A stretch of 64,000 nt of DNA from Nitrobacter sp051912485 (GCF_051912485.1 NZ_CP196822.1:1-64000), one strand, 5' to 3'. Shown: positions 45,800-55,651, counted from the stretch's first letter. Numbers and translations: made by a program. Notes: a model not told the origin generated them from the letters alone.

Positions 45800-48478
45800 G
45801 GGCGGGGGTGCAAAGCTCTCCCTCGGCAGTGAATTGCGGCGGAACAGGATGCGCTGGTACAGCCATCCGATCGCCACCAGCACGAGGCCGAGGCAGATGA
45901 ACGATAACGACCGGTAGATTCCGGTCAGTGTCGACATGTCCACCACAAACGCCTTCAGGATCGTTAGCGCGATGACCACGGCGGATGCGAGCCGCGCCCG
46001 CTGGGAGTTCACCAGCACCCCGATGCCGAGTAACGCAACGCCTAGCAGCAGCCATGCAATCGAATACGTGTATTGCTCTGCGTCGGTGGTTCCACCGTGG
46101 GTCAGGATCGGTCCATGATAGAGACGCCGGATCTCGAGCGAGATGTAGGCCAGTGCAAGCATAAGCGCGCCTGCTGTAATGGTGTTGGCGTAAGCCGCGC
46201 GGCGATGCGCTGCGACGATATATGAGAGCAGCCACGCCAGCACGGCCGGGATCGCGTAACAGAGCAGCAGCAGATTGATGAAGCTGTCGCCGACGTCCAT
46301 GTGCCTGAGCATCGGGTTCGCAATGAAGAACAATCCGAACAGAATGGCGAGACCCGCAAAGACCGTCAGAAGGACCGCGCCGACATTGTGAACGATGCTG
46401 CCGCTGCGCAGCCTCAGCCGTTCCAGTCCGATCGCCAGGGCCAGCGCGACACTGATCTGCAGGCCGATCTCGGCAAGATCGGCGGAGATCCTGTGGATGT
46501 CGCCGCCGTTGACGGCATGGCGAATTTCCAGAAACGCGAGCATCACCGTGAACAGGATCGCCGCCGCCTCGACCATGCGCAGCGGGGCGTCGTCGCCCCG
46601 GCGGCGCATGAAATAGCTGCCCGCCCAGAACGAGACCGCTGGAATGCCATAGCCCCATAGCAGCCAATTGATGACTGGTGTGGTGCCGACAGCGTCGCCC
46701 GCGATCCGCGGGTCGTATCCGACGCGTGCGATGACGATAGCCGCCAGAATGGCGGCCAGCCAGCGCAGGAACGGAATCGGCCGTTGCATCGATATCCATG
46801 CCGTGCCCATCGACATCAAGGCGAGCGCGATCGTCAGCCAGCCCTTCTCGAGCGAAAAGGTGAAGGCCAGCGCCAGCGCGGCTAGCGTGCCTGTGGCGAA
46901 CAGTGCGGCTGCGATAGCTCCGCCGGGCCGTGATGCTCGCCTGGTCAGTGCCTCGGTGGCCGCGCCGAAGATTGCTGCGAGAATGACGGCCATGATCGCA
47001 AACGGCACCGACCGGTCGAGATGGGCGATGCGCGCATAAAGCGAGATCAACAGCGCCAGCAGCGTGAAGACACCGGCCGCCGCCCACACCACGGGGACGG
47101 CCGCGCTGATCGAGCGACCCTGGGCTAAAAAACCCGCCGCGCCAAATCCGCCGGCGAAGATTGCCGCTGAAATCAGATGCAGCGACACCGATCCGTCAGT
47201 GATACTGGGGGCGATGCCGGGCAGGGGGCCGCCCGGTAGCACCAGCATGTCCGGATTGGCGCGCACCGCCCATTCGAGAAAGACGATGGCGACGAAAGCG
47301 GCCGCTGCCGCGACAGCGCCGGTCGCGGCTTCCGCCCGCCACGCGACAAACACCGTGCCTGCGATCAGCAGTCCGAATCCGATCATGGCGGTGTCGGCAT
47401 GGATACTCGCGAGCACGATCGCGGTTGCGGCCAAGAGATAGGCCGCGAGCGATCCGGATGAGACCGGCTCGATCTTGCCGGCATCGCCGGGCGGGCCGAA
47501 CATGAAACCGCACACGACGAGCAGTGCGGCCAGCACGAAGCCTGCGATGACGTGGAAAATGTGCGGCCCGACCATTGACGGTCCGCAATCGAGACAAGGC
47601 AGTGCCCAGAGGACCGCGAACACGATGGTCGTGACGGCAAGCCAGCGCCACAGTCGCGCACGCGCCAGCGCGAAAGCCGCAGCGGTGACAATGGCGAGAT
47701 AAATGTAGAGCGCCCAGTAATCGGGTTGATCGGACGATACGAGGACCGGCGTTACGAAGGCGCCGGCGATACCGAGGCCGGCCAGCGCCGGTCCGTGCAA
47801 CAGCGCGGCGGCCAGCGTTCCCAACGCGACGAGTCCGAGCAGCACGAATGCCGTGCCGGGAACGAGGAAGCCGTATAATGCATAGGCCGCGTAGACCGTG
47901 GCAAAGGCCACGGCGGTGCCGGCGGCGGTCAGTATCGCGGGAATGTTGGCGGTCGGCAGCGGTGTGATTGCGGAGACGGTTTCCCGGCGGCGCATCCATT
48001 CGCCGCTAGCGAGCAGGGCCAGCGCAAACAGACCGCCGAGCATGGTGCGAACACCGGGACCAAGCAGGCCCTGCTCGATGGAATAGCGCACCATGAAGAA
48101 GCCGCCGAGCGCGAGCGTCAGTCCGCCGACCCACACCACCCAGCGGGTGCCGAGACGCTCTTCGAGGCTGGGCGCGGTTTGCGGGACGGCCGGGGGTAGA
48201 ACTGCTTCTGGCGGCAGCGGCGGAGGAGTGAGGTGTGTAGCTGAGGGCGCTTCCGCTGACGCAGGCGCGTTGCTTTCTGCCTTGGCGCCGGAAGGCGCAA
48301 GCGTTGGCTCAAGGTCGAGCGCGGCCGGCAGCGGCGGCATGAGCTTCGCCTGCGCCCCCGCCTCGAATACGTCGATCCGGCGGCGCAACAACGTCGTTTC
48401 GGTCATGGCTTTCCGAGCGACGAAGAATGCAACGATGGCGATGGCAATTGAAAGAAAATCGAGCGGTGAGTCGAACAT
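45797..48478 (-). CDS. Giant DUF2339 polytopic membrane protein
   Basis: An 893-residue protein of DUF2339 type. One N-terminal membrane helix (about 8-25), a Pro/Ala-rich cytosolic segment (about 45-110), then the signature LEERLGTRWVVWVGGLTLALGGFFMV and about twenty-five further membrane segments. Function is unknown. It ends in the repeat described above and is a single-gene unit, with the phosphatase gene upstream on the same strand after 176 bp. Confidence 0.88.
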   Translation of the reverse strand: MFDSPLDFLSIAIAIVAFFVARKAMTETTLLRRRIDVFEAGAQAKLMPPLPAALDLEPTLAPSGAKAESNAPASAEAPSATHLTPPPLPPEAVLPPAVPQTAPSLEERLGTRWVVWVGGLTLALGGFFMVRYSIEQGLLGPGVRTMLGGLFALALLASGEWMRRRETVSAITPLPTANIPAILTAAGTAVAFATVYAAYALYGFLVPGTAFVLLGLVALGTLAAALLHGPALAGLGIAGAFVTPVLVSSDQPDYWALYIYLAIVTAAAFALARARLWRWLAVTTIVFAVLWALPCLDCGPSMVGPHIFHVIAGFVLAALLVVCGFMFGPPGDAGKIEPVSSGSLAAYLLAATAIVLASIHADTAMIGFGLLIAGTVFVAWRAEAATGAVAAAAAFVAIVFLEWAVRANPDMLVLPGGPLPGIAPSITDGSVSLHLISAAIFAGGFGAAGFLAQGRSISAAVPVVWAAAGVFTLLALLISLYARIAHLDRSVPFAIMAVILAAIFGAATEALTRRASRPGGAIAAALFATGTLAALALAFTFSLEKGWLTIALALMSMGTAWISMQRPIPFLRWLAAILAAIVIARVGYDPRIAGDAVGTTPVINWLLWGYGIPAVSFWAGSYFMRRRGDDAPLRMVEAAAILFTVMLAFLEIRHAVNGGDIHRISADLAEIGLQISVALALAIGLERLRLRSGSIVHNVGAVLLTVFAGLAILFGLFFIANPMLRHMDVGDSFINLLLLCYAIPAVLAWLLSYIVAAHRRAAYANTITAGALMLALAYISLEIRRLYHGPILTHGGTTDAEQYTYSIAWLLLGVALLGIGVLVNSQRARLASAVVIALTILKAFVVDMSTLTGIYRSLSFICLGLVLVAIGWLYQRILFRRNSLPRESFAPPP

Positions 48479-48654
48479 GACACCTCAAGTCGCAGGGCAA
48501 ACGACAATACGTGATGCGGTCTGGTCCGGACAAACGGAAACCCGCGGGTCTGCGCTGGGGATTTTAGTTCAGCAGGTGTTAGTTTGGGTCGATAAAGCTT
48601 AAACGCAACGGCGGATTCGATCACGCGCCGGCGGTACTGTGGGTGGCGAGCGCG

Positions 48655-49161
48655 TCAGTCCAGATCGATGCGAAACGGTCGGCCTTCGATCGCCATGTTG
48701 CCGGGACCCATCGCCTCGAGCGCGCGCAGCATCCGTCCCTCGCGCCCGAGGGCCTTGTCCGCCAGCGTCACAATCAGGCGGTTCGGTTGCGCGATCGGCG
48801 ACGCCGCGCGGATTTGCCGTGCGATGGAGGCTTCGTCGCGATGTGGATTGAGAGCGCAGGCGGCGATGAAGGCGCTCGCGCTCGAGCGGCTGATCCCGGC
48901 GTAGCAATGCACGACCAGCGGCGCCTTGCGGTCCCAGCCGCGCACGAACGCCAGAACCTGCACAATATGGCCATCGTTCGGCGCGACGAAGCCGTCCGCG
49001 GGCTCGCTGATGTCGTCCATCGACACCTTCAGATGATGGGCTTCGAGAACGGAGGGCGGACGCCGCACCTGATCGACGTTCGCCATCACGGTGAGGACAT
49101 GGCTGGCGCCCGTGGTTCTCACGGTATCGGCAAGCGCGGCAAGCGAGCAAACGTGGATCAT
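48655..49161 (-). CDS. Dual-specificity/tyrosine phosphatase-like protein
   Basis: A 168-residue soluble protein with the cysteine phosphatase loop HCYAGISRS (CX5R, about residues 85-93) and a plausible general acid upstream (DDISEP, about 49-54). Target unknown; the domain is common beside HD hydrolases in Rhizobiales. It is 85 bases downstream of the HD-hydrolase gene, possibly the last gene of the ygfZ-tag-HD run. Confidence 0.82.
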   Translation of the reverse strand: MIHVCSLAALADTVRTTGASHVLTVMANVDQVRRPPSVLEAHHLKVSMDDISEPADGFVAPNDGHIVQVLAFVRGWDRKAPLVVHCYAGISRSSASAFIAACALNPHRDEASIARQIRAASPIAQPNRLIVTLADKALGREGRMLRALEAMGPGNMAIEGRPFRIDLD

Positions 49162-49246
49162 GGCGTTCTTGAGCTTTCCGGAATGAACTATAGCCTCGTG
49201 CGTGTGAGGACGAAAGACGGTCTGCCGCTTGGAACCGCCGAGGGGA

Positions 49247-49858
49247 TTAAGCTTGCAGGCTCTTGAACCGCGCCAGGAACCGTTTCTCGGCCTTGCTTGC
49301 TGGCCACGGCGTCAGATAGTCGTCGATCATCGTCGCCGGCAGGCCGGGATCGCTGCCGAACAGGCGCTTCGCCTCGGCTTTCGCAAAGCCCGCAAGATGC
49401 GTCGCTTCGAGATAGGCCGCGCCCATGTCGGCATCCTTGATCTGGCGCTCGATGTCGGCGGGCAGCGCCGGTTGCAGTCCGAAGCGAATATGGATCGCTG
49501 ACAACAGCCGCTTCTCCACAGCCTTATAGGAGCCGCCGATCACCGCCTTGAACGGTGAGATCATGTCGCCGATGACATATTCCGGCGCGTCATGCAGCAG
49601 CGCTGCCAGCCGCACCTGAATATCGATGCGCGGCATGTGCTCGCGCATCACGGCCTCGACCAGCAGCGTGTGCTGCGCGACCGAGAAAATGTGCGCGCCG
49701 TGGGTCTGGCCGTTCCATCGCGCGACCCGAGCGAGGCCATGCGCGATATCCGCGATCTCGATGTCGAGCGGCGAGGGATCGAGCAGGTCGAGCCGCCGGC
49801 CGGACAGCATCCGCTGCCATGCGCGCGTCGCGGTTTTCGGGGCAGCCCGTGCCGTCAT
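49247..49858 (-). CDS. HD-domain phosphohydrolase (YfbR-like 5'-nucleotidase)
   Basis: A 203-residue HD hydrolase. Metal-binding residues are visible as HIFSVAQHTLLVE, then LLHDAPEYVIGD (the HD pair) and the later Asp in IKDADMGAAYLEA. YfbR-type relatives remove phosphate from deoxyribonucleoside monophosphates; the exact substrate is unknown. Start overlaps the end of tag by four bases. Confidence 0.82.
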   Translation of the reverse strand: MTARAAPKTATRAWQRMLSGRRLDLLDPSPLDIEIADIAHGLARVARWNGQTHGAHIFSVAQHTLLVEAVMREHMPRIDIQVRLAALLHDAPEYVIGDMISPFKAVIGGSYKAVEKRLLSAIHIRFGLQPALPADIERQIKDADMGAAYLEATHLAGFAKAEAKRLFGSDPGLPATMIDDYLTPWPASKAEKRFLARFKSLQA

Positions 49859-50481
49859 TTCGTCTTAAGACGCGGCTTGCGCGTCTGCTTGCCGCATGTC
49901 GCATGACAATGGCATGTTACCAGATGGTCGTTGACCATGCCTGTCGCCTCCATGAAGGCATAGACGATCGTGGGGCCGATGAATTTGAATCCGCGCGACG
50001 CCAATTCTTTCGATATTTTGATCGACAGCGCCGTCGAGGCCGGCACGCTCGCCGTGGTCTTGAACTGATTGATCTTTGGCCTGCCGTCCATAAAGTCCCA
50101 CAGCAATGCGGAAAAGCCCGGACCCTGCTCCATGATCGCCAGATAGGATTTCGCACTGGTGACGGCGCCCTCGATTTTCGCTCGATTGCGCACGATGCCG
50201 GCATCGTTCATCAGCGCGTGGACCTTCTTCTCGCCGTAGCGGGCGATTGTCTCGGGGTTGAAATCATCGAAGGCGCGGCGGAAGTTGTCGCGCTTGCGCA
50301 AAATCGTGATCCACGACAGGCCCGCCTGAAAGCCGTCGAGGATCAGCTTTTCGAACAGCGCGCGATCGTCATATTCGGGTACGCCCCACTCGGTGTCGTG
50401 ATAGGCGAGGTAGAGCGGGTCGTCGCCGGGCCACGGACAGCGGGTCAGGCCGTCGGCATGCAGGCGCGCGGATCGCGTCAT
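49855..50481 (-). CDS. tag: DNA-3-methyladenine glycosylase I
   Basis: Base-excision enzyme removing 3-methyladenine from alkylated DNA. The 208-residue protein has RCPWPGDDPLYLAYHDTEWG near the start and the structural zinc ligands Cys14, His27 and the HLVTCHCHATC segment near 190. It overlaps both neighbours by four bases (ygfZ upstream, HD hydrolase downstream), so the three form one coupled unit. Confidence 0.93.
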   Translation of the reverse strand: MTRSARLHADGLTRCPWPGDDPLYLAYHDTEWGVPEYDDRALFEKLILDGFQAGLSWITILRKRDNFRRAFDDFNPETIARYGEKKVHALMNDAGIVRNRAKIEGAVTSAKSYLAIMEQGPGFSALLWDFMDGRPKINQFKTTASVPASTALSIKISKELASRGFKFIGPTIVYAFMEATGMVNDHLVTCHCHATCGKQTRKPRLKTK

Positions 50482-51359
50482 GCGACGGTCTTTTTCGCCG
50501 GGAGCTTGAGGTCGTCCGGATCGGCGACACGGATCGGAACGCCACCAGCGGCCAACGCAATTCCGGCCTCGATCGCGTCGGCGGCGCGATCCAGCCGCAG
50601 CAGTGCAAGACCTTGGTCCGCGGCCGACGAACCCATGGTGCCCACGGGCTTGTCCGCCGCGACCACGGCCGTACCGGCCTCCGGCGCGCCACCGTCCAGG
50701 AGGACGCGCACAATCCGGCTGCGCGCGGTGCCGCGATGCTCCATGCGCGAAACCACTTCCTGACCGACATAGCAGCCCTTGTCGAAATCGACCCCGTGCA
50801 ATCGGTCCATGTTGGTTTCATGCGGAAAGGCGTCGCCGAACGTGAAATCGGTGCCGCCGCTCGGAACCCCGGCCGCGATCCGGTGGGCCTCGTAGTCGGC
50901 GCTTTCGACCAGTTCGGCACCGATCACATTGGCTGCCCGGGCTGCGAGTTCCTCCGGCGCGAGAATGCGCCACCCGAGCTTGTCGCTGCGCGGATCGGCG
51001 AAGGTCAGGTCGGGGTGCATCGCGGGCTCGCCGTCCCAGGCCGCCAGCACGCCGAGCGTGCTGGAGATGTTGTCGACCGTGACCTTGGCGCGCAGCTTGT
51101 AGAAGCCGAGCTTGGTCGCGAGCGGCTGCGCCAGCGGCAACGGGCAGTCGATCAGAAAGCCGCCGCCGTGGCCGGGCTGCGCTTCGGTGATGAGGAAATC
51201 GAAGGTGATCTTGCCCTGCGGCGTCAGCAGCGCGCCGAACCGGCCAAGCCCCGGGTGGACCTTGGTCATGTCCGTGGTCACGAGACCGTTGAGAAAATTG
51301 CGTGCGTCGTCGCCGCTGACCTTGACCACCCCCCGGTCGGGAAGAAACGCTGCTTTCAT
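50478..51359 (-). CDS. ygfZ: YgfZ/GcvT-like folate-binding iron-sulfur cluster assembly protein
   Basis: Tetrahydrofolate-dependent factor that helps build or repair certain [4Fe-4S] proteins (IBA57 relative). The family signature DFDKGCYVGQEVVSRMEHRG with its conserved Cys lies near residues 174-193 of 293. It is divergent from the dihydroorotase-like gene, with a 156-bp shared upstream region. Confidence 0.92.
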   Translation of the reverse strand: MKAAFLPDRGVVKVSGDDARNFLNGLVTTDMTKVHPGLGRFGALLTPQGKITFDFLITEAQPGHGGGFLIDCPLPLAQPLATKLGFYKLRAKVTVDNISSTLGVLAAWDGEPAMHPDLTFADPRSDKLGWRILAPEELAARAANVIGAELVESADYEAHRIAAGVPSGGTDFTFGDAFPHETNMDRLHGVDFDKGCYVGQEVVSRMEHRGTARSRIVRVLLDGGAPEAGTAVVAADKPVGTMGSSAADQGLALLRLDRAADAIEAGIALAAGGVPIRVADPDDLKLPAKKTVA

Positions 51360-51515
51360 GACACTTCTCTTGGCCGGGCGTTGTTTTCTTGGCGGGTCTT
51401 GCGCAGTGCCTGGGAAACCTGCGTGCCGGATTTCGCTTCGGAACGTAAGCCGCTAAGGTGCTGGCAACAAGGTCCGCGTGGCACCGAGAGGTGCGGAAAC
51501 AAGCTGTCGGGAACG

Positions 51516-52850
51516 ATGACCAAGACATTTGACGTGATTCTCAAATCGGGCACCATCGTCAATCAGGACGGCGAGGGGGTCGGCGACATCGCAGTTTCCG
51601 ACGGCCGCATCGCCGCCATCGGCGGGCTGGGCCACGCCGACGCTGGCGAGGTGATCGACTGCCGGGGGCTGCATGTCCTTCCCGGTGTGATCGACACCCA
51701 GGTGCACTTCCGCGAGCCCGGCCTGACGCACAAGGAAGACCTCGAAACCGGCTCGCGCAGTGCGGTGATGGGCGGCGTGACTGCGGTGTTCGAGATGCCG
51801 AACACCAACCCCCTGACGGTCACCGCCGAGACCTTCGCCGCGAAGCTGAAGGCGGCGCACCATCGCATGCATTGCGACTTCGCTTTCTTCATCGGCGGCA
51901 CCCGCGAGAATGTGCAGGACCTGCCCGAACTGGAACGTGCGCCCGGCTGCGCCGGCGTCAAGGTGTTCGTCGGATCGTCCACCGGCGCGTTGCTGGTCGA
52001 GGATGACGACAGTCTGCGAAAAATCTTCAATGTGATCCGCCGCCGTGCGTCGTTTCACGCCGAAGACGAATACCGCCTCAACGATCGCAAGGGATTGCGG
52101 ATCGAGGGCGATCCTCGCTCACATCCGGTTTGGCGCGACGAAACCGCGGCGCTGCTGGCGACGCAGCGGCTCGTCACCCTCGCCCGCGAGACGGGAAAGC
52201 GCATTCACGTGCTGCATATCTCGACCAAAGAGGAGATCGAATATCTGCGTGACCACAAGGACGTCGCTTCTTGCGAGGCGACGCCGCATCATCTCACGAT
52301 GGTCGCGCCCGGATGCTACGAGCGGCTCGGGACGCTGGCACAGATGAATCCGCCGGTGCGCGATGCTGCTCATCGCGCGGGCATCTGGAACGGCATCAAG
52401 CAGGGCATTATCGATGTGCTCGGCTCCGATCACGCGCCGCATACGCTGGAAGAGAAGCAGAAGACCTATCCGGCATCGCCGTCGGGCATGACCGGCGTGC
52501 AGACGCTGGTGCCCTTGATGCTGGATCACGTCAATTCGGACCGGCTGTCGCTGGCGCGCTTTGTCGATCTCACCAGCGCCGGTCCGGCGCGGCTGTTCAA
52601 CATCGCCTGCAAGGGCCGGATTGCGGCCGGCTATGATGCCGATTTCACCGTGGTCGATCTCAAGCGGACCGAGACCATTACGAACAAATGGGTGGCGTCA
52701 CGCGCGGGCTGGACGCCCTATGACGGTGTCGACGTGACGGGCTGGCCGGTCGGCACTTTCGTGCGTGGTCGCCGTGTGATGTGGCAGGGGGAACTGGCAA
52801 CGGCATCGATGGGCGAACCGGTGCGCTTTCTGGAGACGCTGAAAGCATAG
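51516..52850 (+). CDS. pyrC: Dihydroorotase-like amidohydrolase
   Basis: A 444-residue amidohydrolase closest to the rhizobial dihydroorotase branch. GVIDTQVHFREPGLTHKEDLETG near residues 58-80 is the metal site; GVKVFVGSSTG carries the residue that would be the bridging carboxylated lysine in the family; IHVLHIST and GSDHAPHT hold the later ligands. The usual HxH is QxH (Q62, H64). No pyrB is adjacent, so a true dihydroorotase role is likely but not proven. The frame is open far upstream, but MTKTFDVILKSGTIV is the family start. Confidence 0.85.
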   Translation: MTKTFDVILKSGTIVNQDGEGVGDIAVSDGRIAAIGGLGHADAGEVIDCRGLHVLPGVIDTQVHFREPGLTHKEDLETGSRSAVMGGVTAVFEMPNTNPLTVTAETFAAKLKAAHHRMHCDFAFFIGGTRENVQDLPELERAPGCAGVKVFVGSSTGALLVEDDDSLRKIFNVIRRRASFHAEDEYRLNDRKGLRIEGDPRSHPVWRDETAALLATQRLVTLARETGKRIHVLHISTKEEIEYLRDHKDVASCEATPHHLTMVAPGCYERLGTLAQMNPPVRDAAHRAGIWNGIKQGIIDVLGSDHAPHTLEEKQKTYPASPSGMTGVQTLVPLMLDHVNSDRLSLARFVDLTSAGPARLFNIACKGRIAAGYDADFTVVDLKRTETITNKWVASRAGWTPYDGVDVTGWPVGTFVRGRRVMWQGELATASMGEPVRFLETLKA

Positions 52851-52909
52851 CGACGGAGCGCCGCAATCCCGGACGTTCGAGCCGGGCGACGACGGCAACA
52901 GATGAATAG

Positions 52910-53176
52910 CTATTGCTTTGCGAGCGCGATCGAGAACTCGCCGTTGCGGACACGGACGGGCAAGCCTTCGACGAATTTCGCCACAGCATCCTCGCCATAG
53001 GTGCTGACGAGTTCCGCAAACGCCGCGAACAGGCTCGCCTGCGCCAGACAATCGCCATCGACGCCTTCGTGCCGCGCCTCGGCCCACGCTTCGTTGAGAT
53101 AACTCAGCGCAGCCTGCTTCTGCTCATGATCGGGCAGCGAATCGCGGGCTGTGTTGAATGCAAATGGATGGCGCAT
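52910..53176 (-). CDS. Small conserved-looking protein of unknown function (88 aa)
   Basis: A soluble 88-residue protein, helical in appearance (HEQKQAALSYLNEAWAEARHEGV), with one Cys and no signal peptide or membrane segment. I do not recognise a family. It is convergent with the dihydroorotase-like gene and lies alone. Coding status is supported by codon use and by length but is not certain. Confidence 0.55.
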   Translation of the reverse strand: MRHPFAFNTARDSLPDHEQKQAALSYLNEAWAEARHEGVDGDCLAQASLFAAFAELVSTYGEDAVAKFVEGLPVRVRNGEFSIALAKQ

Positions 53177-53348
53177 GAAAAATTCCGGGGCGTCAGACGA
53201 AATGAAGCGCTTAACGACCGTGGTTTAGCACGCGATTCGGGGCCGGACAGCCAGTTCTTTAGGAAAGGTTAACGCGCCTTGGCACATTTGAAGTGAAGTC
53301 CTGGGGTATCAACGGAAATCGAACCTCAGCTGCGGAGCCGCGGCAGGG

Positions 53349-53726
53349 TTAGTTTGCGTATCTGGCGGTCAGGTCGCGGGAAATCTTCGCGCCTTCCTCG
53401 ATATAGCGGCGGATCGCGACATTCGCGGCCGGTGTGCAGACCCGGTAGGTCTGCTGGAACCCGTTATAGCCGCGGTTGAAACCCGCAATCATCCTGGCGC
53501 GGCGCTCGCCGGAAGGCGTTTCGGCGTCGATCAGGGCTTGCATTTCATTGCGCCATTTGGCGCCTTCGTTGGCACCGCAGATGCCGCGAAGATAGTGCAG
53601 CGTGCCGAGAATCTCCGCCAGCCGCTGCAGGTCGGCGTCGAACGGCGCAGCCCCCTCCTGCGCGCGCGCGGGCAGCGCGCCGCAGATCGCGGTCACCAGA
53701 ACAATGGCAAAAACCGATTTGCGCAT
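53349..53726 (-). CDS. TIGR02301-family exported protein
   Basis: A 125-residue protein with a signal peptide ending PARAQ (about 1-22), then LQRLAEILGTLHYLRGICG, which is typical of the TIGR02301 family confined to alphaproteobacteria. Two cysteines (GICG, RVCTP) may form a disulphide. Function unknown. It is the last gene of a minus-strand run with the Nudix gene and an unknown gene. Confidence 0.82.
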   Translation of the reverse strand: MRKSVFAIVLVTAICGALPARAQEGAAPFDADLQRLAEILGTLHYLRGICGANEGAKWRNEMQALIDAETPSGERRARMIAGFNRGYNGFQQTYRVCTPAANVAIRRYIEEGAKISRDLTARYAN

Positions 53727-53813
53727 ACAAGGGGTCCAGATCCGTCATGATATGCCTTTTCAACGCGATGGAAGCAAGGCAGCGCGGTCAGTGCCGAGGG
53801 TTCAATTCGCAGT

Positions 53814-54245
53814 TCAAACCCCGACAAGCCGCCGCGCCGTATCGATGATGGTCTGCAGCCCCTCGGTGAGCCGCAGCTCGCCCGGCAGCTCCGGGGCGAC
53901 CCAACTGAAGGTGTCGAGTTCGTCGTTGAGGACGGGCTCCCCGGCGATCCAGCGGGCCGCGAATGACATCACCAGGTAATGCCCGTCGGCGGGCTGCGCC
54001 GGAAGCACTTCGCGCCAGCCCGCGAGACCGACGATCTCGACTGTGAGGCCGACTTCCTCCGCCACCTCGCGATGCAACGCCTGCGCCATGGTCTCCCCGA
54101 ATTCGACGCGCCCGCCGGGCAGGGAATACAAGCCCTTGCCGGGTGGCCGGGCGCGGCGGACCAGCAGAACCTTGCCCTCGCGAAAGATCGCGGCGCTGAC
54201 GGCAAGCCAAGGTCTTTGAAGAGACGCGGGTAAATCCACCGACAT
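53814..54245 (-). CDS. Nudix hydrolase
   Basis: A 143-residue protein with a complete Nudix box, GGRVEFGETMAQALHREVAEEVGL near residues 44-67 (Gx5Ex7REUxEExGU). Such enzymes cut nucleoside diphosphate derivatives; the substrate is unknown. Its ATG overlaps the upstream stop by one base (TGATG), so translation is coupled to the preceding unknown gene. Confidence 0.9.
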   Translation of the reverse strand: MSVDLPASLQRPWLAVSAAIFREGKVLLVRRARPPGKGLYSLPGGRVEFGETMAQALHREVAEEVGLTVEIVGLAGWREVLPAQPADGHYLVMSFAARWIAGEPVLNDELDTFSWVAPELPGELRLTEGLQTIIDTARRLVGV

Positions 54246-54754
54246 CAGTGGTTCATAATGTAATCGACGTCGGTTTCGCCACCCTGTCCATTGATGATGC
54301 CGCCGGCCAGCGTGACCAGCGGCTTGACCCAGCCGGTCGCCTGGATCGCGAGGGCTGCGCGGGTCTTGTCCTGGCGGACGTCCTTCATCGCCGACGCCAC
54401 GGCAGTCAATATGGTTTTCATGTTGGCGGTCACGTTGTCGAATCTGGCGCGAATGTCGGGGGCGGCCTGTTCATAGGCCTCGATCGCCAGATCGCGCGCC
54501 TTGAAGTTCGAGGCCATGAAGTGCTCCGGATAGGTCAGGGGTTGCCAGGCCAGGAAATCTGCGGCGCAATCCGGGATGTCCGGGATCATCTCGAGCAGCA
54601 TGATGGCTTCGTTGAAATGATTGAGGTAGTCGGTCGCAAGACCAGTTCTCGGGTTGATGTTGGCAGCCGATAGCTCGGCCTCCCAACTGGCCCTGTTCGG
54701 GCCGGTCTGCTGCGCAATAGAAGAAAGAGCTAATTTGTTAGACGCCGATGTCAT
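54245..54754 (-). CDS. Helical protein of unknown function (169 aa)
   Basis: A soluble, alpha-helical 169-residue protein with no signal peptide. The middle (LNHFNEAIMLLEMIPDIPDCAADFLAW) and the C-terminal GGIINGQGGETDVDYIMNH are distinctive, but I do not recognise a family. It is coupled to the Nudix gene by a one-base overlap. It is divergent from the SRAP gene, about 60 bases away, so the two promoters share a short region. Confidence 0.65.
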   Translation of the reverse strand: MTSASNKLALSSIAQQTGPNRASWEAELSAANINPRTGLATDYLNHFNEAIMLLEMIPDIPDCAADFLAWQPLTYPEHFMASNFKARDLAIEAYEQAAPDIRARFDNVTANMKTILTAVASAMKDVRQDKTRAALAIQATGWVKPLVTLAGGIINGQGGETDVDYIMNH

Positions 54755-54817
54755 TGGTTGCAGTGTTAGACACCGGGATTAAAACGGACTGAATGTCGCA
54801 CCTGTTTGGATGACGAA

Positions 54818-55585
54818 ATGTGCGGACGCTACGTGATCCTGTCGCCGCCGGAGGCGATGCGTCAGGTTTTTGGCTACGCCGAACAGCCAAATTTCCCGCC
54901 CCGGTTCAATATTGCGCCGACTCAGCCGGTTCCGGTCGTCATCCTCGAGAATGGCGCCCGGCATTTTCGCCTGATGCGATGGGGTCTGATTCCGGCCTGG
55001 GTCAAGGATCCCCGGCAGTTCGCCCTCCTCATCAACGCCCGCGCCGAGACGGTGCTGGAGAAGCCGGCTTTCAAAAACGCGATGAAACGGCGCCGTTGCC
55101 TGCTTCCGGCCGACGGATACTACGAATGGCATCAATCAGAGGGACGCAAGCGGCCGTTTTTCATCCGGCCGGGCAACGGCGGATTGATCGCCTTCGCGGG
55201 GCTTTCTGAGACCTGGGTCGGGCCGAACGGAGAGGAACTCGATACGGTTGCCGTCATCACCACGGCGGCGCTTGGCGGTCTCGCGACCCTGCATCCGCGG
55301 GTGCCGGTGATGATCGCGCCCGGGGATTATGCGCGCTGGCTCGACGGTGATGCTACCGACGCCGGAGAGGCCATGCTGTTGCTGCGCGCGCCGGACGATG
55401 GCGAATTCGTCTGGCATGAGGTGTCGACGCGCGTGAACCGTGTCGCCCATGACGACGCGCAACTGCTGCTGCCGATCTCCCAGGAGCAGGCGGAAGCCGA
55501 GGCGCCGAAGGAGGTGAAGAAGGCCTTGGCTCGCAAGGCTACGCGCGCGGTCACCGGCGACGACGGTCAGGGGTCCTTGTTCTGA
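54818..55585 (+). CDS. SOS response-associated peptidase (SRAP/HMCES family, YedK-like)
   Basis: Protects abasic sites in single-stranded DNA by forming a covalent DNA-protein crosslink through its N-terminal cysteine. The start must be the ATG at 54818 (MCGRYV), because Cys2 becomes the active residue once Met is removed; an upstream ATG at 54806 would bury it. Other active-site elements are RFNIAPTQ, YYEWHQ and TLHPRVPVM. About 255 residues, with a charged Ala/Lys C-terminal tail. Confidence 0.92.
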   Translation: MCGRYVILSPPEAMRQVFGYAEQPNFPPRFNIAPTQPVPVVILENGARHFRLMRWGLIPAWVKDPRQFALLINARAETVLEKPAFKNAMKRRRCLLPADGYYEWHQSEGRKRPFFIRPGNGGLIAFAGLSETWVGPNGEELDTVAVITTAALGGLATLHPRVPVMIAPGDYARWLDGDATDAGEAMLLLRAPDDGEFVWHEVSTRVNRVAHDDAQLLLPISQEQAEAEAPKEVKKALARKATRAVTGDDGQGSLF

Positions 55586-55651
55586 CCCGCTATCATGACG
55601 TGAGCGCTTGGCCATCGAGCTATATCGCGAACACGACGCCCGCAAACGTGA

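Noticed and set aside
45720..47087. A 455-codon minus-strand frame inside the DUF2339 gene
   Set aside because: Overlaps the membrane protein in another frame and lacks hydrophobic periodicity or a known domain.
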